DNA of 64,000 bases from Clostridium omnivorum. Lineage in GTDB: Bacteria > Bacillota > Clostridia > Clostridiales > Clostridiaceae. The notes beneath the pieces are model-generated. The model ran no database searches. It saw only the letters and a list, made by a program, of their open reading frames with translations, and was not told the origin of the DNA. The DNA lies in NCBI RefSeq assembly GCF_026012015.1, contig NZ_BRXR01000001.1:3322728-3386727 (forward strand). The letters run 5' to 3'. This document shows positions 8,962-16,941 of this stretch, in pieces. Each line of letters opens with the position of its first letter. The first letter of the stretch is position 1. The translations under genes were made by a program, and so were the position numbers.

Positions 8962-9663
8962 TTATCCTAAATAAGCTTCCTTAACCTTTTCATCCTTTAA
9001 AAGGTCTTTTGCATTACCTTCTAATACTACTCTGCCAGTTTCCAGTACATAAGCTTTGTTAGCTATGGAAAGGGCTAGGTTGGCATTCTGTTCTACCAAG
9101 AGTATAGTGGTGCCAGCTTCATTTATTTGTTTAATTATATTGAATATTTCTTGAACTACAATAGGAGCGAGGCCCATGGAAGGTTCATCTAAAAGCAGAA
9201 GTTTAGGCTTTATCATCATAGCTCTGCCAATAGCCAGCATTTGCTGTTCTCCACCGCTGAGGGTACCAGCAAGCTGTTTTCTTCTTTCCTTAAGTCTTGG
9301 GAATTTTTCAAATACAAAATCATAGTCTGCTTTAAAATTAGCTTTATCCTTCCTAGTATAAGCACCTAGCTCTAAGTTCTCCATTACAGTCATGCTGGAA
9401 AATACTCTTCTTCCTTCTGGCACATGGGCTATACCAAGACTAGGCAGTTTATGAGCTGATAATGTTTTAAGTGGTGTATCACCAAATAGTATTTCACCAG
9501 ACTTAGGAGTTTCAAGTCCTGAAAGAGTTCTAAGAGTGGAGGTCTTTCCAGCGCCATTAGCACCAATGAGGGTAACTATTTCTCCCTGACCAATTTCTAG
9601 GTTAATTTCTTTTAAAGCATGAATAGAGCCATAATAGAGATTTAAGTCCTTAACAGTTAGCAT
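8962..9663 (-). CDS. livF: Branched-chain amino acid ABC transporter ATP-binding protein LivF
   Basis: 233 residues, normal length for LivF. Walker A GANGAGKT (34-41), signature LSGGEQQ, Walker B LLLLDEPSMGLAP, and the LivF hallmark 'HVPEGRRVF'. It pairs with LivG to power the LivHM permease. The ATG overlaps the livG stop by 7 bases, so translation is probably coupled. It is the last gene of the operon, closed by the bidirectional terminator. Confidence 0.95.
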   Translation of the reverse strand: MLTVKDLNLYYGSIHALKEINLEIGQGEIVTLIGANGAGKTSTLRTLSGLETPKSGEILFGDTPLKTLSAHKLPSLGIAHVPEGRRVFSSMTVMENLELGAYTRKDKANFKADYDFVFEKFPRLKERRKQLAGTLSGGEQQMLAIGRAMMIKPKLLLLDEPSMGLAPIVVQEIFNIIKQINEAGTTILLVEQNANLALSIANKAYVLETGRVVLEGNAKDLLKDEKVKEAYLG

Positions 9664-10427
9664 GCAGCTGCCTCCTCTCCAAGGTAGGCTTTAATAACTG
9701 CAGGGTGACTCTTTATATAATCAGGAGCACCTTGAGCTATTATTTTTCCGTAATCTACCACCACAATTCTCTCACAAAGTCCCATAACCAGCTTCATATC
9801 ATGCTCAATTAAAAGTACTGCTAACTTATATTCTTCTCTAATCCAAGTAATCAGCTTCATTAGCTCCTGAGTTTCCTGTGGATTCATACCTGCCGCAGGT
9901 TCATCCAAAAGCAAAAGCTCTGGTTTAGCTGCTAGTGCTCTAACTATTTCAAGCTTTCTCTGTTCTCCATAGGATAGGCTAAGAGCCAATTCATTTCTTT
10001 TATTCCAAAGGCCAAATACCTCTAAAAGTTTTAAACTTTCGGCCTCAATTCTTGCCTCTTCGCTAAAATAGCGTGGAGTCCTTAATATGGAATGAAGCAG
10101 ATTATATTTTGCTTGAAAGCTAAAAGAGATTTTAACATTATCAAGTACAGTCATGTTGCTAAAAAGTCTTATATTTTGAAAGGTTCGGCAAATGCGCTTC
10201 TTTGTTATTTCATAAGGCTTTTTACCATGGACATATTCCTGGTTAAAACTTATAGTTCCACTAGTAGGAGAATAAACTCCAGTAAGCATATTGAAAATAG
10301 TTGTTTTTCCAGCACCATTAGGACCTATGAGTCCCACAAGCTCTCCATGGTTAATGTTAATTGAAAAATCCGATACAGCGGTAAGCCCGCCAAAACATAT
10401 TTTTAAACTATCTGCTTGAAGAAGCAT
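9657..10427 (-). CDS. livG: Branched-chain amino acid ABC transporter ATP-binding protein LivG
   Basis: About 256 residues from the ATG at 10425-10427, chosen because AAGGAGG lies 8 bases upstream; in-frame ATGs at 10433 and 10451 are too close to it or upstream of it. Walker A GPNGAGKT, 'CRTFQNIRLFSNMTVLDNV' after the Q-loop, signature LSYGEQR, Walker B LLLLDEPAAGMNP and H-loop 'LIEHDM'. 'AAGMNPQE' is typical of LivG. The start overlaps the livM end by 20 bases. Confidence 0.95.
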   Translation of the reverse strand: MLLQADSLKICFGGLTAVSDFSININHGELVGLIGPNGAGKTTIFNMLTGVYSPTSGTISFNQEYVHGKKPYEITKKRICRTFQNIRLFSNMTVLDNVKISFSFQAKYNLLHSILRTPRYFSEEARIEAESLKLLEVFGLWNKRNELALSLSYGEQRKLEIVRALAAKPELLLLDEPAAGMNPQETQELMKLITWIREEYKLAVLLIEHDMKLVMGLCERIVVVDYGKIIAQGAPDYIKSHPAVIKAYLGEEAAAC

Positions 10428-11382
10428 TTGCATTACCTCCTTTTTTACCAATGTCTTTAAATATTTTAAAGGATAATTCCTTGTTGCCCATTAGTCCTTG
10501 AGGTCTGAATATCATAATTAGTATGAGGAGAAGAGAATATACAATCATTCTATAATTAGCAAATTCTCTAAGTGCCTCTGGAAGCAGTGTTAGTATACCA
10601 GCTGACAGCATTGAGCCAGTAAGACTTCCCATACCTCCAAGAACTACATAAGTTACAATTTCAATGGATTTCATAAAGTTAAAACTATTTGGTTCTAGGA
10701 ACATAAAATAGTGTGCATAAAGAGCTCCAGCAACTCCTGCAAAGAAGGAAGATATTATAAAAGCAATAAGTTTATATTGAGTTGTATTTATTCCCATAGC
10801 CTCTGCTGCAATTTCATTTTCCCTTACTGCAATCATAGCTCTACCTTGAGTGGAATTTATTATATTCTTTAGTACAACAAAAGTAATAATTACACCTAAG
10901 AATACCCAGGTAAAAGTAGTTTTTGGAGGAATTCCTGCCAGCCCCCTAGCTCCTCCAACAGGCTCGATATTTGTTATTGCGACTCTTATCATTTCACCAA
11001 AACCAAGAGTGGTAATAGCAAGATAGTCTCCTTTAAGCCTTAATATAGGAAGTCCTATTAGAAAGCCTATAATTCCAGCTGCAGCTCCGCCTCCAACAAC
11101 ACATAGTAAGAAAGGTAGGTGAAGCTTTAATGTTAACATTGCCGCTGCATAGGCTCCTACTGACATAAAACCAGCATGCCCCAATGTTAGTTGGCCAGTA
11201 AAGCCTATTACTAAATTCAAGCTAAGTGCTAGAATCATGTTTATCCCAATAAGTATCAAAATTTGTTCATAGTATCTGTTTAGAAATCCCCCTTTAATTA
11301 ATCCAAACAAAACAAAATAAACTAAAAGAGCAAAGATAATATTAATAATTGTTTTTTTGTTGATTTTTAACACAAATATCAC
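10408..11382 (-). CDS. livM: Branched-chain amino acid ABC transporter permease LivM
   Basis: Inner-membrane permease of about 324 residues with roughly 10 hydrophobic segments. The LivM motif 'GFTGQLTLGHAGFMSVGAYAA' (here read in two parts) and the coupling region 'AVRENEIAAEAMGIN' are present. The start may be GTG 11382, directly after the livH stop, or GTG 11373, which is better spaced from a weak AGGTGA. The difference is three residues. Confidence 0.93.
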   Translation of the reverse strand: MIFVLKINKKTIINIIFALLVYFVLFGLIKGGFLNRYYEQILILIGINMILALSLNLVIGFTGQLTLGHAGFMSVGAYAAAMLTLKLHLPFLLCVVGGGAAAGIIGFLIGLPILRLKGDYLAITTLGFGEMIRVAITNIEPVGGARGLAGIPPKTTFTWVFLGVIITFVVLKNIINSTQGRAMIAVRENEIAAEAMGINTTQYKLIAFIISSFFAGVAGALYAHYFMFLEPNSFNFMKSIEIVTYVVLGGMGSLTGSMLSAGILTLLPEALREFANYRMIVYSLLLILIMIFRPQGLMGNKELSFKIFKDIGKKGGNANASSSR

Positions 11383-12261
11383 CTACACTTTCTCACTGGA
11401 CTTCTTGCCTAGCAGTCCTGAAGGTTTTATTACTAGTACTAAGATTAATATGCCAAAAGCAATTGCATCTGAAAGTTTAGAAGATATATATGCTTTAGTT
11501 AAGGTTTCTGCTATACCCATAAATAGACCACCAAAAATTGCTCCAGGTATTATACCTATACCGCCAAGTACAGCTGCTATGAAAGCTTTTAGACCAGGCA
11601 TTACACCCATTAATGGGTCAATCCTATTATAGAGAATACCTACCAAAACACCAGCAGCACCAGCTAGTGCAGAGCCTATAGCAAAGGTTATAGATATAAT
11701 ATTATCTATATTGATTCCCATAAGCACAGCAGCATCCTTATCTAGCGCAGCTGCTCTCATAGCTTTTCCAACTTTTGTTTTATATACAACAAACTGAAGA
11801 AGTAGTGCTAAAACTACTGATACACATAAGATTATTAGCTGTAGATTATTTATTTGAAGTGCCCCAAAGCTAATATTTTTTTGTGGCAGAATAGATGCTG
11901 GATAAGGTTTAGGGTTAGGTCCAGCTATAAATCTAGTAGCATTTTCTAAAAATAGGGAAACACCAATAGCTGTAATTAAAAGAGCTATTTTTGGTGATTT
12001 ACGCAGTGGTTTATAAGCTGCTTTTTCAATTAAAATACCAAGAAGTGCTGAGAGAGTCATAGCTATAAGAAGGGTAGGTATGAAGCCTAAATGTAAAGTG
12101 GTACATACATAGAAGCCTATAAAGGCACCTATCATGTACACATCTCCATGAGCAAAATTTATAAGTCCAATAATTCCATAAACCATAGTATATCCAAGTG
12201 CTATTAGTGCATAAACACTTCCAAGAGCTAAACCATTTATAATCTGCTGAATTACTATCAA
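11383..12261 (-). CDS. livH: Branched-chain amino acid ABC transporter permease LivH
   Basis: Inner-membrane permease of about 292 residues that pairs with LivM. It shows 'INGLALGSVYALIALGYTMV' near the N-terminus, 'INFAHGDVYMIGAF' and the coupling segment 'AAALDKDAAVLMGIN'. I favour the TTG start at 12259-12261, nine bases after GGAGGAG. A GTG at 12279 and an ATG at 12270 overlap or abut that ribosome binding site. It is separated from the binding-protein gene by a hairpin. Confidence 0.92.
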   Translation of the reverse strand: MIVIQQIINGLALGSVYALIALGYTMVYGIIGLINFAHGDVYMIGAFIGFYVCTTLHLGFIPTLLIAMTLSALLGILIEKAAYKPLRKSPKIALLITAIGVSLFLENATRFIAGPNPKPYPASILPQKNISFGALQINNLQLIILCVSVVLALLLQFVVYKTKVGKAMRAAALDKDAAVLMGINIDNIISITFAIGSALAGAAGVLVGILYNRIDPLMGVMPGLKAFIAAVLGGIGIIPGAIFGGLFMGIAETLTKAYISSKLSDAIAFGILILVLVIKPSGLLGKKSSEKV

Positions 12262-12289
12262 AATTATCATCTCCTCCACTAGCTTTTAA

Positions 12290-12313
12290 ATGACAGCAGA
12301 GGTCTGCTGTCAT
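12290..12313 (-). terminator. Intercistronic hairpin between the binding-protein gene and livH
   Basis: Perfect 11-bp inverted repeat (12290-12300 with 12303-12313) and a two-base centre, with only a weak following T-run. It may act as a leaky terminator or a 3' stabiliser that keeps binding protein in excess over the permease, as is common in such operons. Confidence 0.6.
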
Positions 12314-12359
12314 TTGTATAAGGTTATTTATGTTTGTACTTATGATGGCAAATTATAAA

Positions 12360-13499
12360 TTAAGGGTTAACTCTCAATGTAAATTTAGTTTTATCTCCAT
12401 CAACCTTAACAATAACTGCGGATTTTACTGCATTCCTCTTCTCATCAAAGGATACTTTTCCTGAAACTACAGTAACATTAGTTTTCTTTAAGGCTTCCTT
12501 TATGCTGTCACCATCTGTCTTTCCAGCAGCCTTAATTGCTTCAACAAGGATTTTACCAGCATCATAGTTTAAGACCGCCATAGTATCAGGTGTAGTTTTA
12601 TATTTATCTTCATAGGATTTCTTAAAATCAGTTACTTCCTTTGAGGTATCTTCAGGTGAGTAGTGATTTGAGAAATAAGCTCCGTTAACTGCTTCACCGC
12701 CTATTTTAAATAAATCTGCTGAGTCCCAGCCATCTCCACCTACAAATGTTGAGGTTATTCCTAGTGCTCTTGCTTGTTTAGCAATTAGAGCAACAGTACC
12801 GTAATAATCAGGAAGGAATAATACTTGTGGATTTAATGCTTTTAATTTAGTTAGCTGTGCATTGAAGTCCTGTTCACCTTTGTTATAGTTCTCAGATGCA
12901 ACAACTTTACCACCAAGCTTTTCAAAATTTGACTTGAAGTTTTGAGCTAAGCCGCTGGAGTAGTCATTTCCATTATCAAATAGTACAGCAGCAGTTTGTG
13001 CCTTTAAGCTTTCAAAAGCAAATTTAGAAGTAACAACTCCTTGGAATGGATCTTGGAAGCAGGAACGAAATACATATTCGCCAGAGTCTGTGACTTTAGG
13101 ATTTGTACCAGTTCCAGTTACCATAGGTACCTTGAATTGATTTGCAATTGGACCTACAGAGCTGCATTGAGAACTGGTTAGTGGACCTACTATACCAACT
13201 ACCTTGTCATTGTTTATTAGCTTTTGAGCCGCAGTAGCAGAGGTAGCTGGCTTACTTTCGTCATCTTCAAAAACAAATTTAATATTTTTTCCAAGCACTC
13301 CACCAGATTTATTAACTTCCTCCTGAAGTATTTCTAAGCCATTTTTAGCTGATTGTCCGTATGTAGCTACATCACCAGTTAGTGATAGAATAGCTCCTAT
13401 TTTTATTTCATTAGAGTTAGAGCTAGCTTTACTGCAGCCTGCCATAACTCCCAATGTCAACATCATACTTAGTGCTAAAGCAATTCTCTTTTTTACCAT
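12360..13499 (-). CDS. livJ: Branched-chain amino acid ABC transporter substrate-binding lipoprotein
   Basis: 379 residues: lipoprotein signal with lipobox 'VMAGC' (Cys about 22), then a type I periplasmic-binding fold beginning 'IKIGAILSLTGDVATYGQ'. The Leu/Ile/Val-binding layout is clear: 'GVLGKNIKFVFEDDESKP' and 'VVGIVGPLTSSQC' in lobe 1 and 'FVGGDGWDS' in lobe 2. It captures branched-chain or related amino acids outside the membrane for LivHMGF. First full-length gene of the operon behind the ykkC-type riboswitch. Ligand could also be a broader neutral amino acid set. Confidence 0.93.
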   Translation of the reverse strand: MVKKRIALALSMMLTLGVMAGCSKASSNSNEIKIGAILSLTGDVATYGQSAKNGLEILQEEVNKSGGVLGKNIKFVFEDDESKPATSATAAQKLINNDKVVGIVGPLTSSQCSSVGPIANQFKVPMVTGTGTNPKVTDSGEYVFRSCFQDPFQGVVTSKFAFESLKAQTAAVLFDNGNDYSSGLAQNFKSNFEKLGGKVVASENYNKGEQDFNAQLTKLKALNPQVLFLPDYYGTVALIAKQARALGITSTFVGGDGWDSADLFKIGGEAVNGAYFSNHYSPEDTSKEVTDFKKSYEDKYKTTPDTMAVLNYDAGKILVEAIKAAGKTDGDSIKEALKKTNVTVVSGKVSFDEKRNAVKSAVIVKVDGDKTKFTLRVNP

Positions 13500-13590
13500 T
13501 TATAATTTCCCCCTTAAAATTTAAATCCTTTTTAATAATAAAATACTTAAGATCACTAATGTCGCTTATATCGCTAATGTCTGATTGCAT
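13429..13590 (-). CDS. Small Ile-rich ORF overlapping the start of the binding-protein gene
   Basis: 53 codons from ATG 13588-13590 with a good ribosome binding site (GAGGGGGGA). It begins MQSDISDISDISDL and continues with 'FIIKKDLN', giving three tandem I-S-D units and a cluster of Ile/Leu. It overlaps the first 71 bases of the binding-protein gene in another frame. Ile-rich leader ORFs are a classic way to sense charged tRNA-Ile before branched-chain amino acid genes. That role is inference; translation is not proven. No known family recognised. Confidence 0.45.
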   Translation of the reverse strand: MQSDISDISDISDLKYFIIKKDLNFKGEIINGKKENCFSTKYDVDIGSYGRLQ

Positions 13591-13630
13591 TTTAAATCCC
13601 CCCTCAGAACTAATTTTTTGCATGCAAATA

Positions 13631-13716
13631 AAAGGTCCAACGCAAGCTTCTCTAATCACTATTGTGTATCACTTTGTGAAACACTTTGGTGAAAGAAAAA
13701 CCTACGCCGGACCTTT
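13631..13716 (-). terminator. Terminator of the ykkC-type riboswitch
   Basis: Minus strand: AGGTCCGGCG at the 3' side of the aptamer can pair with CGTTGGACCT (near 13632-13642), followed by TTTTATTT. The 5' arm is also part of the conserved aptamer segment (ATAAAAGGTCCGG), so aptamer and terminator are mutually exclusive. This predicts an ON switch. Confidence 0.7.
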
Positions 13717-13812
13717 TATATCAGCGGTGTAACATTGCGCTAGTTGCAATGTCTGTATCGCTCGGTCCAGACTTAAGCAATGCTTAACGGAACCCTAGAT
13801 ACACTTTTTCTT
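13691..13812 (-). promoter_or_regulatory. ykkC-type riboswitch, probably the ppGpp subclass
   Basis: Minus strand carries the ykkC landmarks in order: CTAGGGTTCCG, a variable stem, TCTGGACCGAG...ACAGAC, a second stem, then TTACACCG...ATATAAAAGGTCCGG. P1 can form from AAGAAAAA (near 13804-13812) and TTTTTCTT (near 13691-13700). ykkC aptamers sense guanidine, ppGpp or PRPP depending on subtype. The ppGpp subtype (2a) is known upstream of branched-chain amino acid synthesis and transport genes, which fits the liv operon. The class call is firm; the ligand is inferred from context. Confidence 0.78.
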
Positions 13813-13860
13813 ACTAGTATGAATTTTGCAGGATGACAAATTGCAAATTTCATTTTTATT

Positions 13861-13889
13861 ATAATATCATGTATTGTAAAAGGTTGCAA
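13861..13889 (-). promoter_or_regulatory. Promoter of the liv operon
   Basis: Minus strand: TTGCAA (13884-13889), 17-base spacer, TATTAT (13861-13866), about 50 bases before the riboswitch. From 13890 to the deacetylase ribosome binding site at 14055 the sequence is AT-rich and I see nothing else. Confidence 0.7.
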
Positions 13890-14067
13890 GAGTAATATTG
13901 CAATGATAATGTTTACATAAAAAATTTTATTATAATATAATGATTTTTTAATTAAATAACATATTAGTTAATTAATTTAGTTAAACTAGAGTATAGATAT
14001 AGATGCATATATTATTTATTTCTATATAATTTATTTCATAATATAACTTATTTTGGAGGCATGTTAA

Positions 14068-14859
14068 TTGAAAAGCATACTAAGATTAATTTTATGTGCA
14101 AGCAGCGTTTTATACTTGATGTTTCTATTTAATGAAAATGTACAAGGCTTTGAAGTGAATAAATCTTCATTGCCAGATGAGCAACTTTGCATACAGCATA
14201 ACGAAATTGAAAAAGGTGAAAAGATAATTTATTTAACCTTTGATGATGGTCCTAGTATACTTACAAGTAGAATATTGGACATATTAAAAGAACAGGACGT
14301 TAAGGCCACATTTTTTCTTATAGGTAATCAAATAAATGGATTTGAGGATGTAGTAAAGAGAATTAATAATGAAGGACATAGTATGGGACTTCATACTTAT
14401 TCACATAACTTCAAAAAGATATACCGCAATAAGAGTTCTTTCATTAATGAAATGGTGGATTGTCAAGTAGAGATAGTGAGGGCTACAGGCAGTTCCACTA
14501 ATGTAATTCGATTTCCAAGAGGAAGTAGAAGGCTATTAAGCAACGAATTGTTAAATCAGTTACATGACTACAATTTTAAAATATATGATTGGAATATGGA
14601 AACAAAAGATGGGCTTAATCCAAAACTATCTCCAGATAAGCTATATAGAGAGGCTACGAAGAGATGTGAACAGTCATCAAATATAATTTTGCTTATGCAT
14701 TGTGATTATATGCACAAAAATACCTGCAAGGCATTACCAAGAATAATAATGTACTATAAAGAACAAGGATATGAATTCAAAGCTATCACTGAAGAAACTC
14801 CTGAGTTATATTTTCCTATTTCCAGAAAAACTTTTAACTTTTTTAAAGCAGCACTCTAA
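14068..14859 (+). CDS. Polysaccharide deacetylase (NodB / CE4), exported
   Basis: 263 residues, TTG start eight bases after GGAGG. A signal peptide or anchor (about 1-28) precedes the CE4 domain, which has motif 1 TFDDGP (about 58-63), motif 2 H-T-Y-S-H, motif 3 'RFPRGS', a motif 4-like 'YDWNMETKDG' and motif 5 'ILLMH'. CE4 enzymes remove N-acetyl groups from peptidoglycan or other polymers with a metal; the PdaA/PgdA-like branch is likely. 'RFPRGS' has Arg where many family members have G or Y (RxPxG/Y), which fits PdaA-like sequences. Single gene with terminator. Confidence 0.88.
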   Translation: MKSILRLILCASSVLYLMFLFNENVQGFEVNKSSLPDEQLCIQHNEIEKGEKIIYLTFDDGPSILTSRILDILKEQDVKATFFLIGNQINGFEDVVKRINNEGHSMGLHTYSHNFKKIYRNKSSFINEMVDCQVEIVRATGSSTNVIRFPRGSRRLLSNELLNQLHDYNFKIYDWNMETKDGLNPKLSPDKLYREATKRCEQSSNIILLMHCDYMHKNTCKALPRIIMYYKEQGYEFKAITEETPELYFPISRKTFNFFKAAL

Positions 14860-14883
14860 TGTTAGAATGCTGCTTTAATTTTT
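14845..14883 (+). terminator. Terminator overlapping the deacetylase stop codon
   Basis: AAAGCAGCA...TGCTGCTTT stem with a T-rich tail; the stop codon lies in the hairpin. Confidence 0.75.
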
Positions 14884-14954
14884 CAAATATAAGAAGCTGA
14901 ATTAGAGGTTTATTTTATAGGTACTAAGGGGATAAAATATTTAAGTGTATTTTA

Positions 14955-14983
14955 TTGACACCAATACAAGGAAATGGTTTAAT
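14955..14983 (+). promoter_or_regulatory. Promoter of the flavodoxin gene
   Basis: TTGACA (14955-14960), 17-base spacer, TTTAAT (14978-14983). Leader of about 105 bases before the gene. Confidence 0.75.
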
Positions 14984-15093
14984 AAATTTACCAGTGTTTA
15001 ATAATGGAAAAGATTACGGGGACTAAGGAATAATTGCACATTAGATTAAGTGCTTTCTTAAAATATTTTAATTAATGGAAGGGGTTCTTTTAA

Positions 15094-15579
15094 ATGAAGA
15101 GTATAATTATTTATTCTACAAAGCATGGAACTACAGAAAAGGCAGCAAGGATATTAAGCGCAAAGCTTCCAGGAGAGGTAGTACTTAAAAATATCATGAA
15201 AGAAAATGTTTCTTCTTTGGAGGAATATGATAATGTTATACTAGGCGGATCAATTTATATTGGAAAAGTACAAAAAAATCTAACAGAGTATATGCAGAAA
15301 AACCTAAAAGAGCTTCTCAGCAAAAGAGTCTCACTATTTTTATGTGCTGGTGAGACCAATGAAGAATTAGCAGCAAAGCAGATAAAGGGAGCATTTCCAG
15401 AAGAACTTTATAAAGCGGCTATATGCAAAGATAGCTTTGGCTTTGAGTTTAATTTTGATAAGTTGAACTTTTTTGAAAAGCTTATTATGAAAAAGGTAAA
15501 AGGTGTAAAGGAAAGCTATTATGAACTTAAAGAAGATTCTATTGATAGGTTTGCTAAAGTTATAGCTTCAAATAAATAG
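15094..15579 (+). CDS. Flavodoxin-domain protein (HemG-like)
   Basis: 161 residues. The FMN phosphate-binding loop is at the N-terminus ('IIYSTKHGTTEKAA', residues about 4-17). 'YDNVILGGSIYIGK' follows, as in the flavodoxin_5 / menaquinone-dependent protoporphyrinogen oxidase group. In fermenting clostridia such proteins are probably electron carriers or FMN reductases rather than haem enzymes. Strong ribosome binding site (GGAAGGGG). Single-gene unit between a consensus promoter and a bidirectional terminator. Confidence 0.8.
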   Translation: MKSIIIYSTKHGTTEKAARILSAKLPGEVVLKNIMKENVSSLEEYDNVILGGSIYIGKVQKNLTEYMQKNLKELLSKRVSLFLCAGETNEELAAKQIKGAFPEELYKAAICKDSFGFEFNFDKLNFFEKLIMKKVKGVKESYYELKEDSIDRFAKVIASNK

Positions 15580-15621
15580 TATAAAAGAAATTAAATAACT
15601 AAAGCATATATTTCAGAAGTA

Positions 15622-15665
15622 AACAAAAGACTTGCTATTTATTGTAAAATAGTAAGCCTTTTGTT
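15622..15665. terminator. Bidirectional terminator between flavodoxin and marR
   Basis: Arms beginning AACAAAAG and ending CTTTTGTT with two internal mismatches form a stem of about 19 pairs. T-rich tails occur on both strands. Confidence 0.75.
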
Positions 15666-15691
15666 ATTATATACACATTTCAGTTTTAATG

Positions 15692-16144
15692 TTAAGAAGT
15701 TAATGTACCTATCTTATTCAATAATTTTGTTACTGTTGAAAACGCCTCAGAAAGCTCAACTAATTCATCTAATTGTAATACACTTAGTTTCTTTAGAATT
15801 AAATCATCCACAAGACTAGTAGATTTTTCAACTAACTCTAGTCCATTATCGGTTAATTTAATATGAGTTACTCTTCTATCATTTTTATCTTTGACTTTAA
15901 TAACATAACCTAAATCACTTAATTGTTTAAGGCATCTGCTAGTATTTGGTACTGTAATAGATAATCTCTTAGCTAGCACAGAGGATGTTATATCCGAGCT
16001 AAAATAAATTTCACGAAGAGCTCTAAATAAAATTGGGCTAATTTCCAGGATATCAGTAGGAAATACATCTAGAACTTCTTTTTCAAAAGCTGTATAAAAA
16101 CTAATTATTTCTTGTATTACTTTCTTTTTATCTTCTTCACTCAC
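15692..16144 (-). CDS. MarR family transcriptional regulator
   Basis: About 150 residues from the GTG at 16142-16144, nine bases after GCAGGAG; a TTG at 16162 overlaps that site. The winged-helix core is clear: 'SSVLAKRLSITVPNTSRCLKQLSDLGYVIKVKDKNDRRVTHIKLTDNG' (quoted in family order, recognition helix around 60-75, wing at 'DRRV'). MarR proteins are dimeric repressors responding to small ligands or stress. It directly follows motB on the same strand with a gap of a few dozen bases, so it is probably the third gene of motAB. Confidence 0.85.
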   Translation of the reverse strand: MSEEDKKKVIQEIISFYTAFEKEVLDVFPTDILEISPILFRALREIYFSSDITSSVLAKRLSITVPNTSRCLKQLSDLGYVIKVKDKNDRRVTHIKLTDNGLELVEKSTSLVDDLILKKLSVLQLDELVELSEAFSTVTKLLNKIGTLTS

Positions 16145-16180
16145 TGTATTCATCTCCTGCAAATTAAATTGTGTAATTAA

Positions 16181-16924
16181 CTAATTTGCTTTATTGGAAG
16201 TTTTAGATGTTAAAGTATATTTTCGAACTAATAGAATATCTACGCTTCTATTTTTAGCTCTTCCTGCCTCGGTAGAATTATCATATTTAGGCTTGTACTC
16301 ACCTAAGGCTTGAATTTGAAATTTCTCTGGAGAAAGATGCCCCTGATCTACCATAACGTTCATAACATTTGAGGCACGCATATAACTCAAGTCCCAGTTT
16401 GAGCGATATTTGCTATTGTGTATTGGCACATTGTCTGTGTGACCACTAATCCTTATATCATTATCCAAATTCTTTAGCATATTTGATATTTGAAGTAGTA
16501 CAGGATTAAAATTACTTAGGATTTCTGCTTCTCCAGAATTAAAAATTACTGCCTCTTGTATGTTTATGCTAAGCCCTTCTGCATCCAGGTTAACATTTAC
16601 TTTATCCTGATAGCCATCTTTTTTTATCTCTTCTTCTAAAGTAGCTTTTAATCCAACCATCTTGTCCTGTTCAACTATACTGTTCATTTCAGCAGTGGAA
16701 TTAGATAACTGCATAGGGCTTCCTCCTGTGCCTTGTAATGCACCAGAACCACCTTGGAAAATAACATTGAATTGTTGACTAAGCTGTTTAAATTTCTCGC
16801 TGTCAACTTTACTCATAGCAAACATAACGATAAAAAGTGCCAGCAAAAGTGTCAGCATATCTGAATAAGGTAGCAGCCAGTTTTCGTCTATATGCTCTTC
16901 ATCATGCTTTTTTTTCCCTTTCAT
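16181..16924 (-). CDS. motB: Flagellar stator protein MotB
   Basis: 247 residues. The N-terminal transmembrane helix with 'WLLPYSDMLTLLLALFIVMFA' character holds the proton/sodium-binding Asp (the D of YSDM, about residue 22). The C-terminal OmpA-like domain with 'ISGHTDNVPI' and 'ALGEYKP' binds peptidoglycan. With MotA it forms the ion-driven stator. The start has AAAGGGGAT upstream. It follows motA by 17 bases. Confidence 0.95.
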   Translation of the reverse strand: MKGKKKHDEEHIDENWLLPYSDMLTLLLALFIVMFAMSKVDSEKFKQLSQQFNVIFQGGSGALQGTGGSPMQLSNSTAEMNSIVEQDKMVGLKATLEEEIKKDGYQDKVNVNLDAEGLSINIQEAVIFNSGEAEILSNFNPVLLQISNMLKNLDNDIRISGHTDNVPIHNSKYRSNWDLSYMRASNVMNVMVDQGHLSPEKFQIQALGEYKPKYDNSTEAGRAKNRSVDILLVRKYTLTSKTSNKAN

Positions 16925-16941
16925 TATTAATCCCCTTTACA

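Noticed and set aside
12026-12313. 95-codon minus-strand ORF at the start of livH
   Set aside because: Out of frame with LivH, which has strong family motifs; the alternative product is Cys/Trp/Tyr-rich with no sensible fold.
13429-13659. Longer 76-codon version of the Ile-rich ORF
   Set aside because: The upstream part has no ribosome binding site and includes the terminator region. The ATG at 13588-13590 is the supported start.
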